Notes: generated by a model not told the origin, from the letters alone. Shown: positions 21,265 to 33,817, counted from the first letter of the stretch. The stretch: 64,000 nt of DNA from Anthonomus grandis grandis (GCF_022605725.1 NC_065564.1:3078698-3142697), one strand, 5' to 3'. Program-made: numbers and translations.

Positions 21265-23887
21265 CGTTTCAAAAATACAGCAGCAGACCAAGGAGACCCA
21301 CTCGTCCGATAAATTAATAAAATCATTCTACTGCAACAAGTGCGGAGCGAACTGTAGATCGTTCGCGATGTTGCACGAGCACATGCGCACCAGCTCGAAC
21401 CACAGCTACAAGTGTCCGAGCTGCGACATGCACCTCGGCACTTCTTTGGTGCAAGTGGTGCTCCACACCAGGAAATTCTGCTCCAGAGAGAAATTCATGC
21501 AAGCAGAAACGGAACTGGTCAAGGCACGCCCCAATCACGTACGCTATTACTGCGAGAGATGCAAAAAGGGGCTGCCCGCTCTATCTTTATTGTTGAAACA
21601 TTACCTGGAGGACCATAAGGGTCAGATCCTGTGCTGCTCCGAGTGCGATAAGACTTCTGCCAACTTTTTGGGGCTCTCTCATCATTTTGGTGAGCACGTT
21701 GATCCAGTAACTGGAAAACTTATTGAGAAGAAGACTGGTTCTAATGCTACGAAGGCAGTGGCAAATGAAAATAAGGTTTCAGACGGTTCTGCGTCCAAGA
21801 AATCCGCTGAACAACAAACCAAAGTAGTGGCAAGTGAGAAACAGGTTTCGATGAAAGCTTCAGCTACGTCCTCGTCAAGGAAGCCCACGTCTGAAGCTAC
21901 CGGACCATCTAAAAATGATAAACAAGGATCAAAGACAGCTTCAGCATCAACCACGCCGAAGAAGGGTGGTTCTGAAGTTACGAAACCACTTATAAATGAT
22001 AAACAGGGATTAATGAAAGTTTTAGCAACATCCACGCCCAAGAAGGCTGCTTCTGAAGCTACTAAACCATCTCCCAATGAGAAATCAGTGCCAATAAAAG
22101 GTTCTCCTTTAAAAACATCTACACCGAAAAAACCTTCTCCTGAAGTAAGCAAATCAAATGGAAAAGAGGTTACAGTGAAACCTTCAGAAGCGGCCTCTGA
22201 AGCTATCAAACCTATAGCAAAAGAGAAACGAGCTTCAGAGAATGTAATTGCTTCATCTGACAAGTCACTGACAAGAGGTCAGCCGTTCTACTGCCACAAA
22301 TGCGGCCTAAAATTCTCCAATTTTGAAAAACTGCATCATCACATGTTCCAAACTGCAGATCATGCGTTCCATTGCGCGAAATGTGAATTCAAAGTGGGTC
22401 AGACCTTGGTAAATATCATCGTTCACACGAAACGATTCTGTTCCAGAGACGAGTTTAGGAAGAGTGAGGAGAAAATGGCCTTGAAAGTACCGAACCAAAC
22501 CAGATACTATTGCGAGAGGTGCGGTAAGGGTGCCGCCACCCTCACGGATCTCTTTAGGCACTATTTGGGGCACAAAGACCGACGTCTTCTATGCTCCCAG
22601 TGCGACAAGAAGTTCTCCACCTTCATGGAGCTGCTGCTCCATTTCAGAGAGCATACGGTGGTTGGAAATGTGCACTTGAAGTGTCAAATGTGTCCCCTGA
22701 AGTTCTATGCGGTAGAACCGTTCAAGCTTCACTACTTCATCGCACACTCCAGGGTCTCGGGGATTCCGTATGAGTGCGATTTATGTCAGCAGGTTCTTGT
22801 GGACGACGACGAGAAGTTCTTGTTCCACGTTCAAGGCCATTCCATTATCAATAAGGAGATTAAAAGGGGCAGACCTGCGCACGACGTCAGCAAACTCACC
22901 TGCGAAGTCTGCGCGAAAATCTGCGATTCTACAGATCAATGCAAAGCGCATAAAGCAGAAACTCATCAGATGACAGCTGATAGCACACGAGAATGTCCGA
23001 TTTGTCACGAGAAGATCATTATCAACACCATCTCCAGTCATTTGTGGAAGCATCAAAAGGAGAAGGCTGACAAATTGTCTAAACAAGATGTTATAAAGGA
23101 GGATCTGGATGAAGAGGACTCGGCTAATGATGTTGAAAAGGTTGAGGAGGAGCAGGATCATCACGAAAAAGAGTCTTATACATCAAAACCAACCGTAACT
23201 TACCAGCCTTTAGTATCAACACCCCCAGTCATCCAGACACGATCCGTTGTCGCTGATCAGTCACGTCCAGCCCCTTACACGACGGGACCCTCCTTTGGGA
23301 GTCTGAAGTTTAACCAACCGAAGTGTACCGAGTGTGGCAAGACGTTTTTTACCATGTTCGCACTAAACGAGCACATGAAATCACACTTGCTGGATAAGGT
23401 CACCAGTTTAAGGTCCAAGGGTCAGCAGACCAACCTAAACCCTTGGACTACCCGAACCCCGGTCACCTTCCACATGCAAAACGCCAATTGGTCCTCGTTG
23501 TACAAAGAAGCTGCTACAGGTGCCACTTACGAGCGACGTGCGACAACTACATTTGTGCAGACTTTTGTTAGAAAAGACTCTCCACCACCAGCTTCATTAT
23601 TTGAGCGTAGACATAGGAGCAGGTCTAATCAGAAGCATAGCTCTTCCGAAAGGGAGAGGCGAGCTGATTCCAAAGATAAAGAAGCTAACTCCAGATATAA
23701 AAGGGCTGATTCTCCTACAAGGGATTATGTTAGACGTTCGGAGAGACCTTCCAGGGAAGAACGGAACGGTCGCCAACGGTCTCCTTACTGGAAAAGGGAG
23801 TCTACAGCTCATAGGAGTGATCGAGATGGTTCTAGAGGCGAGAGGAGTAGGAGGCGCTCTCCGTATAACAAGCGAGATTATTATTAG
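21265..23887 (+). CDS. C19: long exon, about 13 atypical fingers and an RS-rich tail
   Basis: Acceptor CAATTTTTAG ends at 21264; 873 codons follow. A four-finger block (CNKC, CPSC, CERC, CSEC) is followed by a linker of about 190 residues, rich in K, S, T and P, with imperfect repeats around STPKK and SEATKP. The four-finger block recurs (CHKC, CAKC, CERC, CSQC), then CQMC, CDLC, CEVC, CPIC and, after a gap, CTEC..HMKSH. The C-terminal 95 or so residues are rich in RS, RE and RR and end in RDYY. Some fingers are H-x6-H or C2HC. RS tails are typical of RNA-processing and chromatin proteins; a role is not assigned. AATAAA lies at 24082-24087. Confidence 0.92.
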
Positions 23888-24099
23888 AGTGTTTTTGTAT
23901 GTGTCTGTATTTCAATTTTTATTGTTAGAGGGTCACTTGTATCCTTAGAAATTTTTTGCCACATGTCTGAATTTTGAAGACTGTTTCATAACTATCATTT
24001 CCTAATATATCTGCTAAATTAATGAACTTAAATGACTTTTATTGATGTTGTGTGCTGTAGTTCGTAGTAAATCATTTGCTAAATAAAACCAATTTGTAG

Positions 24100-25912
24100 G
24101 AGCAGTAAAGTTGCCATGAACAAAAACTCTCCGGGATTCAACAAGTTCATTCACGCTCTTTACTGCAACCAATGTGGGTCGAAATGTAACTCTGTGGGGC
24201 AATTACAGGATCATTTCCTAAGCAGTAAAAATCACAGCTTTGAGTGTCCGAACTGCCATGAGGCTCTTGGGAACTCTTTGATGCAGGTGATACTCCACAC
24301 CAGGAAAGTTTGTTCCAGAGAAAAATTCATGGAGGCAGAATCGAAGCTGAATGACAACGAGGTGCGATATTATTGCGAGAGGTGCAGCCACGGATTCTCC
24401 GCCCTGGCGCACTTGCTCAAGCATTACCTGGATGACCATAAGGATCAGGTTCTGTGTTGCTCGAGGTGCGATAAACAAACGACGAACTTTTTGGAGTTGT
24501 ATAGTCATTATACTAAGACTCACAAGGCCAATGAACCTCCTAAGAGGCTTCAGCTTCCTAAGAGGGCTCCAGCACCAGCCGCGAACAAAGAAGACATTCC
24601 TGAAGGCTCTAAAGCTCAGGATCATAAAGATACAGAACTGCCTGCAGCTGCAGCTATGTCTAAAGTAAAAATTATCTCTAACCTTGTCCTTTCTCCTGCA
24701 AGACCCCCTGTAGCTTCTCCTTCACCGGAAATCTCTTCCAAAACAATTACCGAACTTGATTCCGAAGCATTTCCTGCCTCTTCTATTACTCCCAACGCCA
24801 AACCACCCAAGACCATCATAACGTCCTTCTACTGCAACAAATGCGGTAAAAAATTCATTAGCTTCAAGGAGTTGTGCCATCACATCTTCAAGTCCGGCGA
24901 TCATCTGTTCCGGTGCGCGAATTGTGACTTTGCCGGCGGGAAAACGTTGGCAAACATCGTTTTTCACACCAAGGTGTGCTCGCGACAAGAATTCCAAAAG
25001 AGCGAGGAGAAACTGGCCCGTGCCAACCCCAGCGCCATCCGTTATTACTGCGAGAGGTGCGGCAAGGGGTTCGCCACTCTCGATAAGTTGATGGTGCATT
25101 ATCCGAATCATCAAGATCAAAAGCTCAAGTGTTCCGAGTGCGAGAAGATCACCCATACGTTTACCGAGTTGTTATCGCATTATAGAAATCATGAGTCGTA
25201 CGAAAAAGTTGAGGAGAACCCGCAGCATGCTGAGGAGGTGAGAGTGGAGCCGGCAGCGCCTCCTCCACCGCCACCAAAAGCAACGAAACCGCTCTTTACA
25301 TCATTCGGTGGACTGAAGATGGCTCAACCGACTTGCGACCAATGTGGCCAGACGTTCTTTAGCATATTTTCGCTTGACGAGCACGCAAAGTCTCATGTAA
25401 TGGGGAAGGTCTTGGAGAGTATGTCTAGAAGAGATAATGAGTATACAGCTCCGGAATCCCAAAGGCCAGATCCTTGGATCTCTCAACCTCGAGCAAATGA
25501 ATCACAACCAAGGGCCACTTCTACATTTAGAAACGATACTCAGTTCAGCTCTGATTCACATGAACCAGATCCTTGGATTGCCCAAAAGCCAGAACATGTA
25601 ACCGATCACTGGTCTTCTCCATATGACGATGGTGTTAAGGCATATCCAGAAAACAGGACCCAATATTTGAATTTCGTCCCACCACCGCCACCTCCACCAC
25701 CTTCATCACTGTTTCCAGATTTATTTCCAGTAGAATCTGGAAATAGACCGGGATTCTTCCCGGGGGACTCTGGTGGAAGTTCAGTATATGCCGATAGGCC
25801 TTTCTTGCCTTCTAGAGGCGTTAATCATTTCGTAAATGAACCCCAGGGAAGAGCCAATTTTTCAGGAAGAGGTAGAAGATCGCGTCAATTTAGAGGTAGA
25901 GAGTATTATTGA
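24100..25912 (+). CDS. C20: exon with duplicated four-finger block and proline tail
   Basis: Acceptor CCAATTTGTAG ends at 24099; 603 codons follow. It has the same layout as C19: block one (CNQC, CPNC, CERC, CSRC), a disordered linker, block two (CNKC, CANC, CERC, CSEC), then a single finger CDQC..HAKSH. Linkers carry poly-proline (APPPPPPK) and the tail has FVPPPPPPPP, then GRGRRSRQFRGREYY, a short RG-rich end like that of C19 (RDYY). It lacks the extra fingers of C19. In-frame ATG occurs six codons in. No canonical poly(A) signal was pinned down. Confidence 0.92.
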
Positions 25913-26156
25913 GTTCTAGGTGTTTGGGAAGTATGAATTTCGTTTTTGCATTACCTATGTGTGTTTTCATATTAAAGGAAAATAGCTAAGTGTATCATTA
26001 AAATTAAATCAATGTCGGAAATATAGAGGCATTAGATTTAGATAGTTGAAGTTTTATTCAATCTGGAAACCAGCGTGGTGTCCTTGAAACTCTTGACTTC
26101 TTGGATCCCACGGAGTTCTAAATGGAGTCGTATATTAATATAATAAATGTTTGTAG

Positions 26157-29088
26157 GTCGAGGAATAAATCCGGGGTCGTAAAGTTCTATTGTAACAAGT
26201 GTGGAAAACCTTTTACCCACTTCTGGAATCTGCACAAGCACATATTTTCCAGCACAGATCACATGTTCAACTGTCCCAAGTGTCTCTGGCAAGTGGGATG
26301 TACTTTGGCAGACCTGTTAGACCATGTTAAAAACCGTTGCGGTTGGAGTGAGGCTGAAAAACACTCCTTAAAGTGTTACTGTGACCAGTGTGGGTTCGGG
26401 TTTGATACGCTCTGCTCGCTACTGCGTCACAGCAAGTTTTCACATCGTGATCTCAAAGTAAACTGTGATTTTTGTGACTTTCAGTGCGATTCGGTGTTCG
26501 GTTTAGTGTCCCACTTACGAGAACACTTTGTGGCGCAACTCGTGGATCTCACTTGTCAGATTTGCTCTTTAAATTTTAAGGCGTCACTCCCGTATCATCA
26601 GCACCAGCTGCTGGTTCATTCCAAGATACTGGATATCCCTTTCAAATGCTCCGTTTGCTCGATCTTACTGAGTAGTGAGGATCTATATGTGTGCCATATC
26701 CAGATGCACAGTGACGTTCTCATGCAACTGACACCATCTACTGCATCATTAAAAATGCTCCAGCAACGCATACCCAAACATTCCGAAATCGGTTTTAGGA
26801 ATCCCACTTGTCCCATCTGTTCCAAACTGTTCTTATCCATAGCGGAATGCGATGCGCATAAGATCACTTTTCATTCGTTAAAACCAGACAGCATTGCGAG
26901 GTGCAAATGTCCAGTTTGCTACGATAGAGTTCGCCTTTCAGACATCATTACGCATGTGCAAGTGCACAGCAAAGCCCTAACGGTATCCAAAGAGGAGCCT
27001 CCGAAACAACTGAAAATCACTCTCCTGGAAGGCAAAAAGCCTCTGGAGCAAACGCATACCCCTTTGGTGGCAACTTTGGAGAAAATAGTAGGACAGCTGC
27101 CAGATAAACCGAATATTTCGCTGGCAGATCAGCTGCTGGCAACTGTTAATAAGATTAAATCAGCAACAGTGGCAGAGCCTCAAAAGGAATCGATCCAATC
27201 AACCATTATTGATCTGCTCTCTATGAAAGAAAAAGTTGCTCCAGCTGGTGTAGCGCCACCATCACCCAAAAAAGAAGCGGGACTTGCTCTGGAACAAATT
27301 TTATCGGCTGAATCCGAAGATGATTTTAAAGGTTTGAGTCCGACACGTAAGAGGTCAGCAGAATCAACGCGCTCTAAGAAAGCGTCTCCGAAGAAACGCA
27401 GAAACCCGAAGGAGAGCTCTCGGAAAAGGAAACGAAGTTACAGAAGACATCGCCGTAGGAGCTCGTCTATAAGTTCGGAGAGTTCTTATGAATCGTCATC
27501 ATCCCACAGCAGCCCATCGGGAAACAGAAAACGGAGGCAAAGAAGGTCTTCCAGAAGAAGAAAACACGGCAAACGCTCACGCAGAAGGAGATACACTTCT
27601 GCATCCTCTGGAAGCGAGAGCAACTACACAAGCTCCTCGAGCTTCTCTGACCGTAGAACCAAACGACGTGACAGTAGGGATAAGCATACATCCAGAAAGG
27701 TAGAAGCTTCTTCCACATCGGAAATAGCTGTACCACCACCACCACCCATCATAAGTACCGAACCTGCAGTGATCAAACAGGAACCGCAAGAACAGATAGT
27801 CTTGTCTGATTCGGATCAGGAGGCACAGCCTGGAAAGCTCAAACCACTATTTCCTCTGTTTGAATTTGAAGAGAATTTGGAAGCAAAAAAAGTGGTTGGG
27901 CCATCTGGCTGGTCTTCCTCTGACTCTGAAATGCCAACGAATCTAAATCCTGTCGCCTCGCCCTTTTCCAGGGTGCCTGCTTCTAATCCTGTAGCAGAAC
28001 CTAAGGCAACAACAGCATTCAAAGATATCGAGCCTTTGGTTTATGGAAAAAGCTCTAAACAACTCCATTTGACACCCGGAGGGGTTGAAGGTTCTTTAGG
28101 ATTTGAAGGTCCATTGAATCTCAAAAGTGAAGGGCCCAAGGACTTGGGAGGAATTGAATCTACCATAGGGTTACAACTTCCGATCAGTCTAAGAAGTTTA
28201 AACTCCCCACTGCTTAACCAGAGGCTTGACGAGGCTCTACCCAGATTGGCATCGGGAGGAACTGAAACTATAGGGTTACAACTTCCTATCAGCCAAAGAA
28301 GTTTAAACTCACCAATGCTTCACCAGAGGCTTGACGAGGCTCTACCCAGATTGGCATCGGGACGAACTGAAACTATAGGGTTACAACTTCCTATCAGCCA
28401 AAGAAGTTTAAACTCACCAATGCTTAACCAGAGGCTTAATGAGGCTCTACCCAGATTGGCCTCAGGAGGAACTGAATCCATAGGATTACAACTTCCGACC
28501 AGCCTAAGAAGTTTAAACACCCCAGTGCTTAACCAAAGGCTTGATGATGCTCTACCCAGATTAATATCCGGAGGAGAGGAAGCTCCTTCGAGATTTAGAG
28601 GTCCAACGGGCAACACTCAAGCTCCTCAACCAATTCCAGCCCCTAAGGGGATTGAAGCTCCTATAAGTCATGAATTAATTAGTACTTATATGAATATGCC
28701 TCAAGCAGAGGAGTGTAGCATTGAGCGGTTCAAATTTATAAAGCCCGATGATAGTCAGGATCTGTTTGCTATAGATGCCTCCGAGTATGAGCCTCCCAAG
28801 GTACCTCCGGTGACCACTCCGACCTGTTTGCCTAAAAAAATCAAGTTAGATTTGTTCGATATACCGCCGGGTGGGTCTGGACTGGCTCTGGAGAGTCCTC
28901 CACGTGAGAGTGCAAAGTATTCTCCAAACTCTCCGACTCCCTCTCACAATGAGGACTTGCCGCCTTTATTGCAGGTGAGTAAAAAACAGAACAAATTGAA
29001 AAATCCAAAAGCGAATCTGAGAAAGGGACACAGCGAAGTCGATCCAGATAGTTTCGATGACTTTCCACTCCTGTCCAATCTCCAGTAA
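26157..29088 (+). CDS. C21: very long exon, 8 fingers then disordered RS region and repeats
   Basis: Acceptor AATGTTTGTAG ends at 26156; 976 codons follow. Eight fingers fill the first 275 residues: CNKC with H-x6-H (HIFSSTDH), CPKC (C2HC), CDQC, CDFC, CQIC, CSVC, CPIC and CPVC (11-residue spacer). The rest is disordered. It has an Arg/Ser-rich stretch near codons 405-530, poly-proline (VPPPPPII), IKQEP (sumoylation type), QIVLSDSDQE (SUMO-interaction type) and a four-copy 35-residue repeat. Acidic and Pro-rich segments follow. It is the longest uninterrupted open frame of the first half of the window. Confidence 0.92.
28165..28584 (+). repeat. Four tandem 105-bp coding repeats inside C21
   Basis: Copies start at 28165, 28270, 28375 and 28480, each 35 codons long and beginning IGLQLP, with RSLN and EALPRLASGG-like cores. 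Copies two and three are nearly identical; copy four is the most diverged (DDALPRLISGG). Length is a multiple of three, so copy number can change without a frameshift. Confidence 0.9.
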
Positions 29089-29293
29089 ATTCTTAGTTTG
29101 ATTCTGCGGTAATATCATGATGTTCTTGTTGTTTTTGCTTCAGATAATTTATGTTTATTTGCAAATATACCTTAAAGTAGCGATTCGTCTCTTTGTTGTC
29201 CAGAATAGCCTTAAAAAGTGTATAGATATTGTAACTTTATGAGCTAAAACCGATTCCCTCAATATCCTCGATCCTAACGGTAAACATTTTTAG

Positions 29294-30536
29294 TGACTCC
29301 GACGATGATTGTCAGATAGTCGATGATTCTGTTGATGGTGATGGACTTGTAACATGCGATAAAAATACTGCATTGAAAGCTGTAAGAGAAAAATACATAA
29401 AATCCTTCTACTGCAACAAATGCTGCACTCACTTCCCCGATTTCTGGTCACTTCATAAGCATATTTTCTCCAGTGAGGACCATCAATTTCAATGCGCCAT
29501 ATGCCTGACGAAAGTGACCTCTATGGCTGAGTTATTTCTTCATAACAGGAAAGTTTGCTCGTGGAAGAAGACGAAACCCGTTGAAAAAGGTGACTTAAGT
29601 AATCTCTGCTATTGCGAGATATGCGGGATCCAGTGTCGGGCCAGCACAACCCTCAGGAGTCATAAGAAGAAGGTGCATAAAGGCCAGATGTACTGCTGTT
29701 CGTTGTGTAACATGAAAAAGCGTTGTTTCATGTCCCTGATGGAACACTCCCAGGTCCACACTGTACACGGAAAAATTAACTTGATTTGCTCCATATGCCA
29801 TATCAGATTTGGCGCATTAGATCTGTACAAGCGCCACTGGTTCATCGTGCACAAACAGTTTTTCCATATCGAGCTCAAATGCTGCCTGTGCCCGACCGTG
29901 ATCCGGGACGACGATTTCGCCTTTATCTCTCACCTTCAAAGTCATTGCGACCTCACCAAAGGCGATTATGATTATACCGATCCGGAATCGACCTGCGAAA
30001 TATGCGCCACAGTGTTCGAAGCACCAGAAAATTGCATCCGACACAAGTTTGAGGATCACACGAGGTACGGCTTCAATCGAAGTGGCAAGAGGTTCCTCCG
30101 CTGTCCAGTTTGTCCACAGAAACACGTGCGACTCGATTGGTTACCTGCGCACATTCTTCAGCATTTCCATAAGAAAGAGTTTGGTGACTTGAAGACTCTT
30201 TCCAGGCCAGTCAAGAATAAGAACAAATCAAAATCAAAGCAACGAGCTGCGATTGTACAGCCACCAGTGCAACCACAACCTCAAGCGGCGCCTTTGTTAG
30301 AGTGGTATATTATTAAGCCATTGAGATGGTTAGTCCAGGCTTCTAAGCCTCCAACGAAGTCGGAACAACCACCTCCGAAGGTTCCACAGAAGCCCATCAA
30401 GTGCAGCAATTGCTCCGAGGTGTATGGGAGTACGGCAGAGCTCAGAAACCACATGAAGAGCCACTACGAAGCCTGGAATTATAACAGCCACATTTTGTAT
30501 CCAAATGGTTCCGTTAAACCAAACAATAGAAAATAA
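29294..30536 (+). CDS. C22: zinc-finger terminal exon, 9 fingers
   Basis: Acceptor AACATTTTTAG ends at 29293; 413 codons follow. A strongly acidic leader (DSDDDCQIVDD) precedes eight fingers in the order seen in C21: CNKC with HIFSSEDH, CAIC (C2HC), CEIC, CSLC, CSIC, CCLC, CEIC and CPVC. Then comes a proline-rich linker and a last finger CSNC..HMKSH, as in C19 and C20. It is therefore C21 without the long disordered tail. The final codons overlap the first unit of a 3' tandem repeat. Confidence 0.92.
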
Positions 30537-30770
30537 TCTCATTAAATAGGTTCGTTTTTTTTTTTGGGAATATCCAATTTTATTTATCCAGTTGGTCCTT
30601 AAGCCAAACGATTGGAAACGATCTCGTTAAATTAGTTTATTATTTAAGAATTTTGATTTGTTTTTCGAAATATCCAATTTTTCATGTTTTTTAGTTGTAA
30701 GCCAAACTTGGATGGAAAATAACCCCGTTAAGTAAGTTTATTATTATTATTAAAGAACTTTATTTCATTA
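30513..30770. repeat. About three 90-100 bp tandem repeats at the C22 3' end
   Basis: Units share AACCAAAC or AGCCAAAC, a GGAAA(A)-ATCTC-GTTAA-like block and ATATCCAATTTT. They start near 30513, 30600 and 30700. The first overlaps the last eight codons of C22, so the coding end and UTR were duplicated together. Confidence 0.6.
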
Positions 30771-30845
30771 AAAAAAAAAATATTTGTTTTCTTCTCTCGA
30801 TCCTTTGGTGTGCCAACGACCTTCTATAAAACCCTCATTTTTTAG

Positions 30846-31554
30846 GCCTACTATTGTAGACCTATCCGAATCGAAGGACCAAACTGACGAGGACATAAAG
30901 CACATAACGAAAACCTCCATTAAAATCCCTTGCATCAAATGCAACCAGGTGTTTCCCATGGACGAATTTCCTAGCCACCAGGCCACCCATAAACTCACCC
31001 CTCGCCCCCCCTTGAATCAAGAAATCAAATGCACCGAGTGCGGCATGGATTTCGATACCGTAGAGAACCTGATCAATCATATGAAAGCGCTGCATTTCTC
31101 CATGTGGGGTAGCTGGGGCCAGTACTACAACTGGAACCAAGTTTACTCGTACCCTTACGGCTTTGACTATGCTGGAGGGAGTAGTGAGGCGAGTTACGGC
31201 ACGTGTCGACGATGGGCCGACCCTCCCGAGCCTCCACACCGTCACAGGCACGGTCGGAGGTCGCCCTCTCCACCTCACAGGAGAGGACGACCGCCTCCCC
31301 ATCACCGTGGATGGCACGGGAGGTTCCATAGGCACCATCATCATAGGGGTAGATCACTTGGGAGGCGCAGGAGGTTCTCCTCCTCGTCTTCCTCCTCGTC
31401 TTCTAATGAAAGTTACGATAGGAAGAATAAGGGAGGAGGTGGTTCCCCGATTGTTTTACTGGATTCTGATGAGGAGGGCAGGGTGGTGGATCTGGTTCAG
31501 AGCGCCGATGAGGGCGAGTGGGTGGTGGCTGACTCCTGGGTCAACGAGAACTGA
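30846..31554 (+). CDS. C23: two-finger exon with His/Arg-rich and SUMO-binding-like tail
   Basis: Acceptor TCATTTTTTAG ends at 30845; 235 codons follow. It opens with TIVDLSESKD, a hydrophobic-acidic motif of SUMO-interaction type. Two fingers follow: CIKC (11-residue spacer) and CTEC..HMKALH. The middle is aromatic and then very rich in His, Arg and Pro (RRGRPPPHHRGWHGRFHR), followed by serine runs. It ends with SPIVLLDSDEE and VVDLVQSADEGEW, two more SUMO-interaction-like stretches. It has the fewest fingers of any complete cassette, so protein contacts may matter more than DNA binding, which is inference. AATAAA lies at 31575-31580. Confidence 0.9.
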
Positions 31555-31668
31555 TTATTCTCGCAGATTTTATTAATAAATTTTATTTTGTTGAGGACAG
31601 TTTGTGTTTTTCTCTCTTGTGGAACCTACGGAGTCTACGGAAAGCATATTAATAGCTTCATTTTTTAG

Positions 31669-32995
31669 GATTAGACCTTATATGGCTGTGCCAGAGCAAA
31701 CCTTTAAGCCATCCAAGAAAATTTATTGTAACTTGTGTCCTTTCTCCACCGAACACTTCTCCTTGTACGAAAATCACATATTCGCCTCCCCGGATGACCA
31801 TAAAGTGTCTTGTCCACTTTGCAACCTCGAATTCGTCTCCATAGGGCTCCTCAATTTTCATGTTTTAACAAACCACGAATTGAACGAGTTTAAGGCTGCA
31901 AAATCAGGAACTATATTCTATTGTGAGTTTTGCGGGCAACAGTTCAACAAGTTGGTTGCCATGTGCGATCATAAGTCCGTGGCCCATAAGTCGTACTTCG
32001 AATGCCTCATGTGCCCTAAAAAGTGCTTTGACCTGCACACCTTATTCAATCATTTCCAAAAAGAGCACGCCCTGGTGAACAACGTGGATCTGGTGTGCGA
32101 GGAATGCGATAGCCAACATTACTTTTGTCCAGACGCTTTCAAAACGCATCGCCAACTCCTCCACGGACGTCAGGACGTTCTGTTCAAGTGCTTCATGTGT
32201 CTCAGTGAGTTGAACGATGTGGAGGAATTCAAGCTCCATGTACACACCCATAGGAAGTACCATAGAGGAGTCGAGGCCAAGTTTCCGGATGGTGCGTTTC
32301 CAATGCAAAACGGACGTCCGATCGGGAATGTGCGATTTAAGCAATGTTACGTGTGCGGTGAACTCTCGCATTACATCAAAAAGCACATGAAGCATCATTT
32401 TGAGGTCAAAAGGTGCCTGACGTGTCACGACTTCGTTTTGAGGGACCAACTGGACCAGCATCAGGAGGATCATAAAAACGTGCTGAGGCCTTACATGCTT
32501 CTAGAGCAAGAAGAAAAGGGACTGGAACCTCAGCAGTTCTGTTACACCTGCCTCTCGTTTGTCAGACTCTATAGGTTTGCAGAACACGAGGGTCAACATC
32601 GTTCGATCGGATTGACCGTCCACGAACATCCTCCTATAGAGTACGAGAAATACTCAGACCTCACCGATGTCCTTCAGGGATGCGGGATTGTTTCGTGTAA
32701 CACCTGCAAGCGGAATGTGCCAACGGACTTGACTTATTTACATCTGGATGTGCATAGGATTGAGTCCCCACATATGGCTGAGCAACAACGAATGCTTCTT
32801 GTCTTAAAGAAAGCTAAGACAGCTCCACCAGCGGTACCTCAGCCAGTAAACGAGCCTAAGAAAGGAGAGACAGTTGGATGTCCAAAAAATCCGGAAAATA
32901 AGTATTGGAAATATCTACAAGCAAACAAGCTTAAGCAAAAGGGACAGAAAAATGATGGTAGTTACTGGGTAACCTTTAAACGTGGGGAAAGATAG
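31669..32995 (+). CDS. C24: zinc-finger terminal exon, about 10 divergent fingers
   Basis: Acceptor TCATTTTTTAG ends at 31668; 441 codons follow. The first finger (CNLC..HIFASPDDH) has the widened histidine spacing seen in C21 and C22. Then come CPLC, CEFC, CLMC, CEEC with extra residues, CFMC, a short finger CYVCGELSHYIKKH, CLTC (11-residue spacer), CYTC and CNTC. The second half is a run of irregular, tightly spaced CxxC/H pairs, some doubtful as folded fingers. The tail is Lys/Pro-rich without RS repeats. No canonical poly(A) signal was found near the stop. Confidence 0.9.
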
Positions 32996-33238
32996 GGAAG
33001 TTTTTTTTCTTGGTTTATTATGCCCCAATACACCTCAGGTGTAGTAGGCTCAGTACAGGTCTTTTGATGCTGTGGTACCTTGTATTTGCTTGGGTGCTGA
33101 GTGCTAGATCCACAATTGTAAATATTAATTAATATAAGCATATTTTTTTAAATAATTTCTTCAGTTTCATTTAAAAGCCTGCATCCCTCCCCCATTAGTC
33201 TTCCTTTAATAGACTTTGCTAACAGCAAACATTTTTAG

Positions 33239-33756
33239 CAAATCTACGTCAAACATCAAGCAAGAACCGACAACCGTCGCAACAGAAGATATCAAGAAAA
33301 AATCTCTCACCACAAACGAAGATACTAAGGAAGAACTCTCTCAGGAAGATAAGAAATCAAATATATCTCCCAATAATGTTGACCAAAGCAAAGCCGTAAA
33401 GCAAGAACCAGATACAAAACTCGAATTTGACGACCTGCTTACCCAATTGGAAAATGTAATGGCAGAGGTTCCTCTAGATGACAAAAGTCAAATAGAAACG
33501 CTTTGCCAAGACTTATCTGCTGAGCTTGAGGAGAGAATTGAAAGGTCAATGTGCACTGAAGCTGCCCCAGAAACAGGTAATAGTGAGGTATCGTCAACTG
33601 ATGATGCTACTACAGTTTCCAAGGAGGTCATTAAAAATAAAGAAGTAAAGCAGTTGGTAGTTCGTTTAGAGAGATTTGATGAAACTGTTGAAGAAAAAGA
33701 GATTTCGTCAGCTGTGGAAGAGGCTTCCGCTCAAACGATTGAAGAAGTTTCAAAAG
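33239..33756 (+). CDS. C25 exon a: disordered, sumoylation-motif-rich first exon
   Basis: Acceptor ACATTTTTAG ends at 33238 in the standard phase. There are no zinc fingers: 172 codons of charged, low-complexity sequence with NIKQEP and AVKQEP (psi-K-x-E sites) and many acidic residues. The frame would stop at 33788, but a strong donor CAAAAG|GTAAGT ends the exon at 33756. The downstream exon (33818) opens after TTTCCTACAG. The 61-bp intron is phase 1, unlike the shared phase of the cassette starts, and the junction reads VSK-VVDLTT. Confidence 0.88.
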
Positions 33757-33817
33757 GTAAGTCATGTCATCTTCGAAGATACAGGTAATATTAAATAAGC
33801 TTTCCTATTTCCTACAG

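Noticed and set aside
33757..33788. Stop of C25 exon a at 33788 as a true end
   Set aside because: A strong GTAAGT donor precedes it and the downstream acceptor restores frame into fingers; no poly(A) signal follows.
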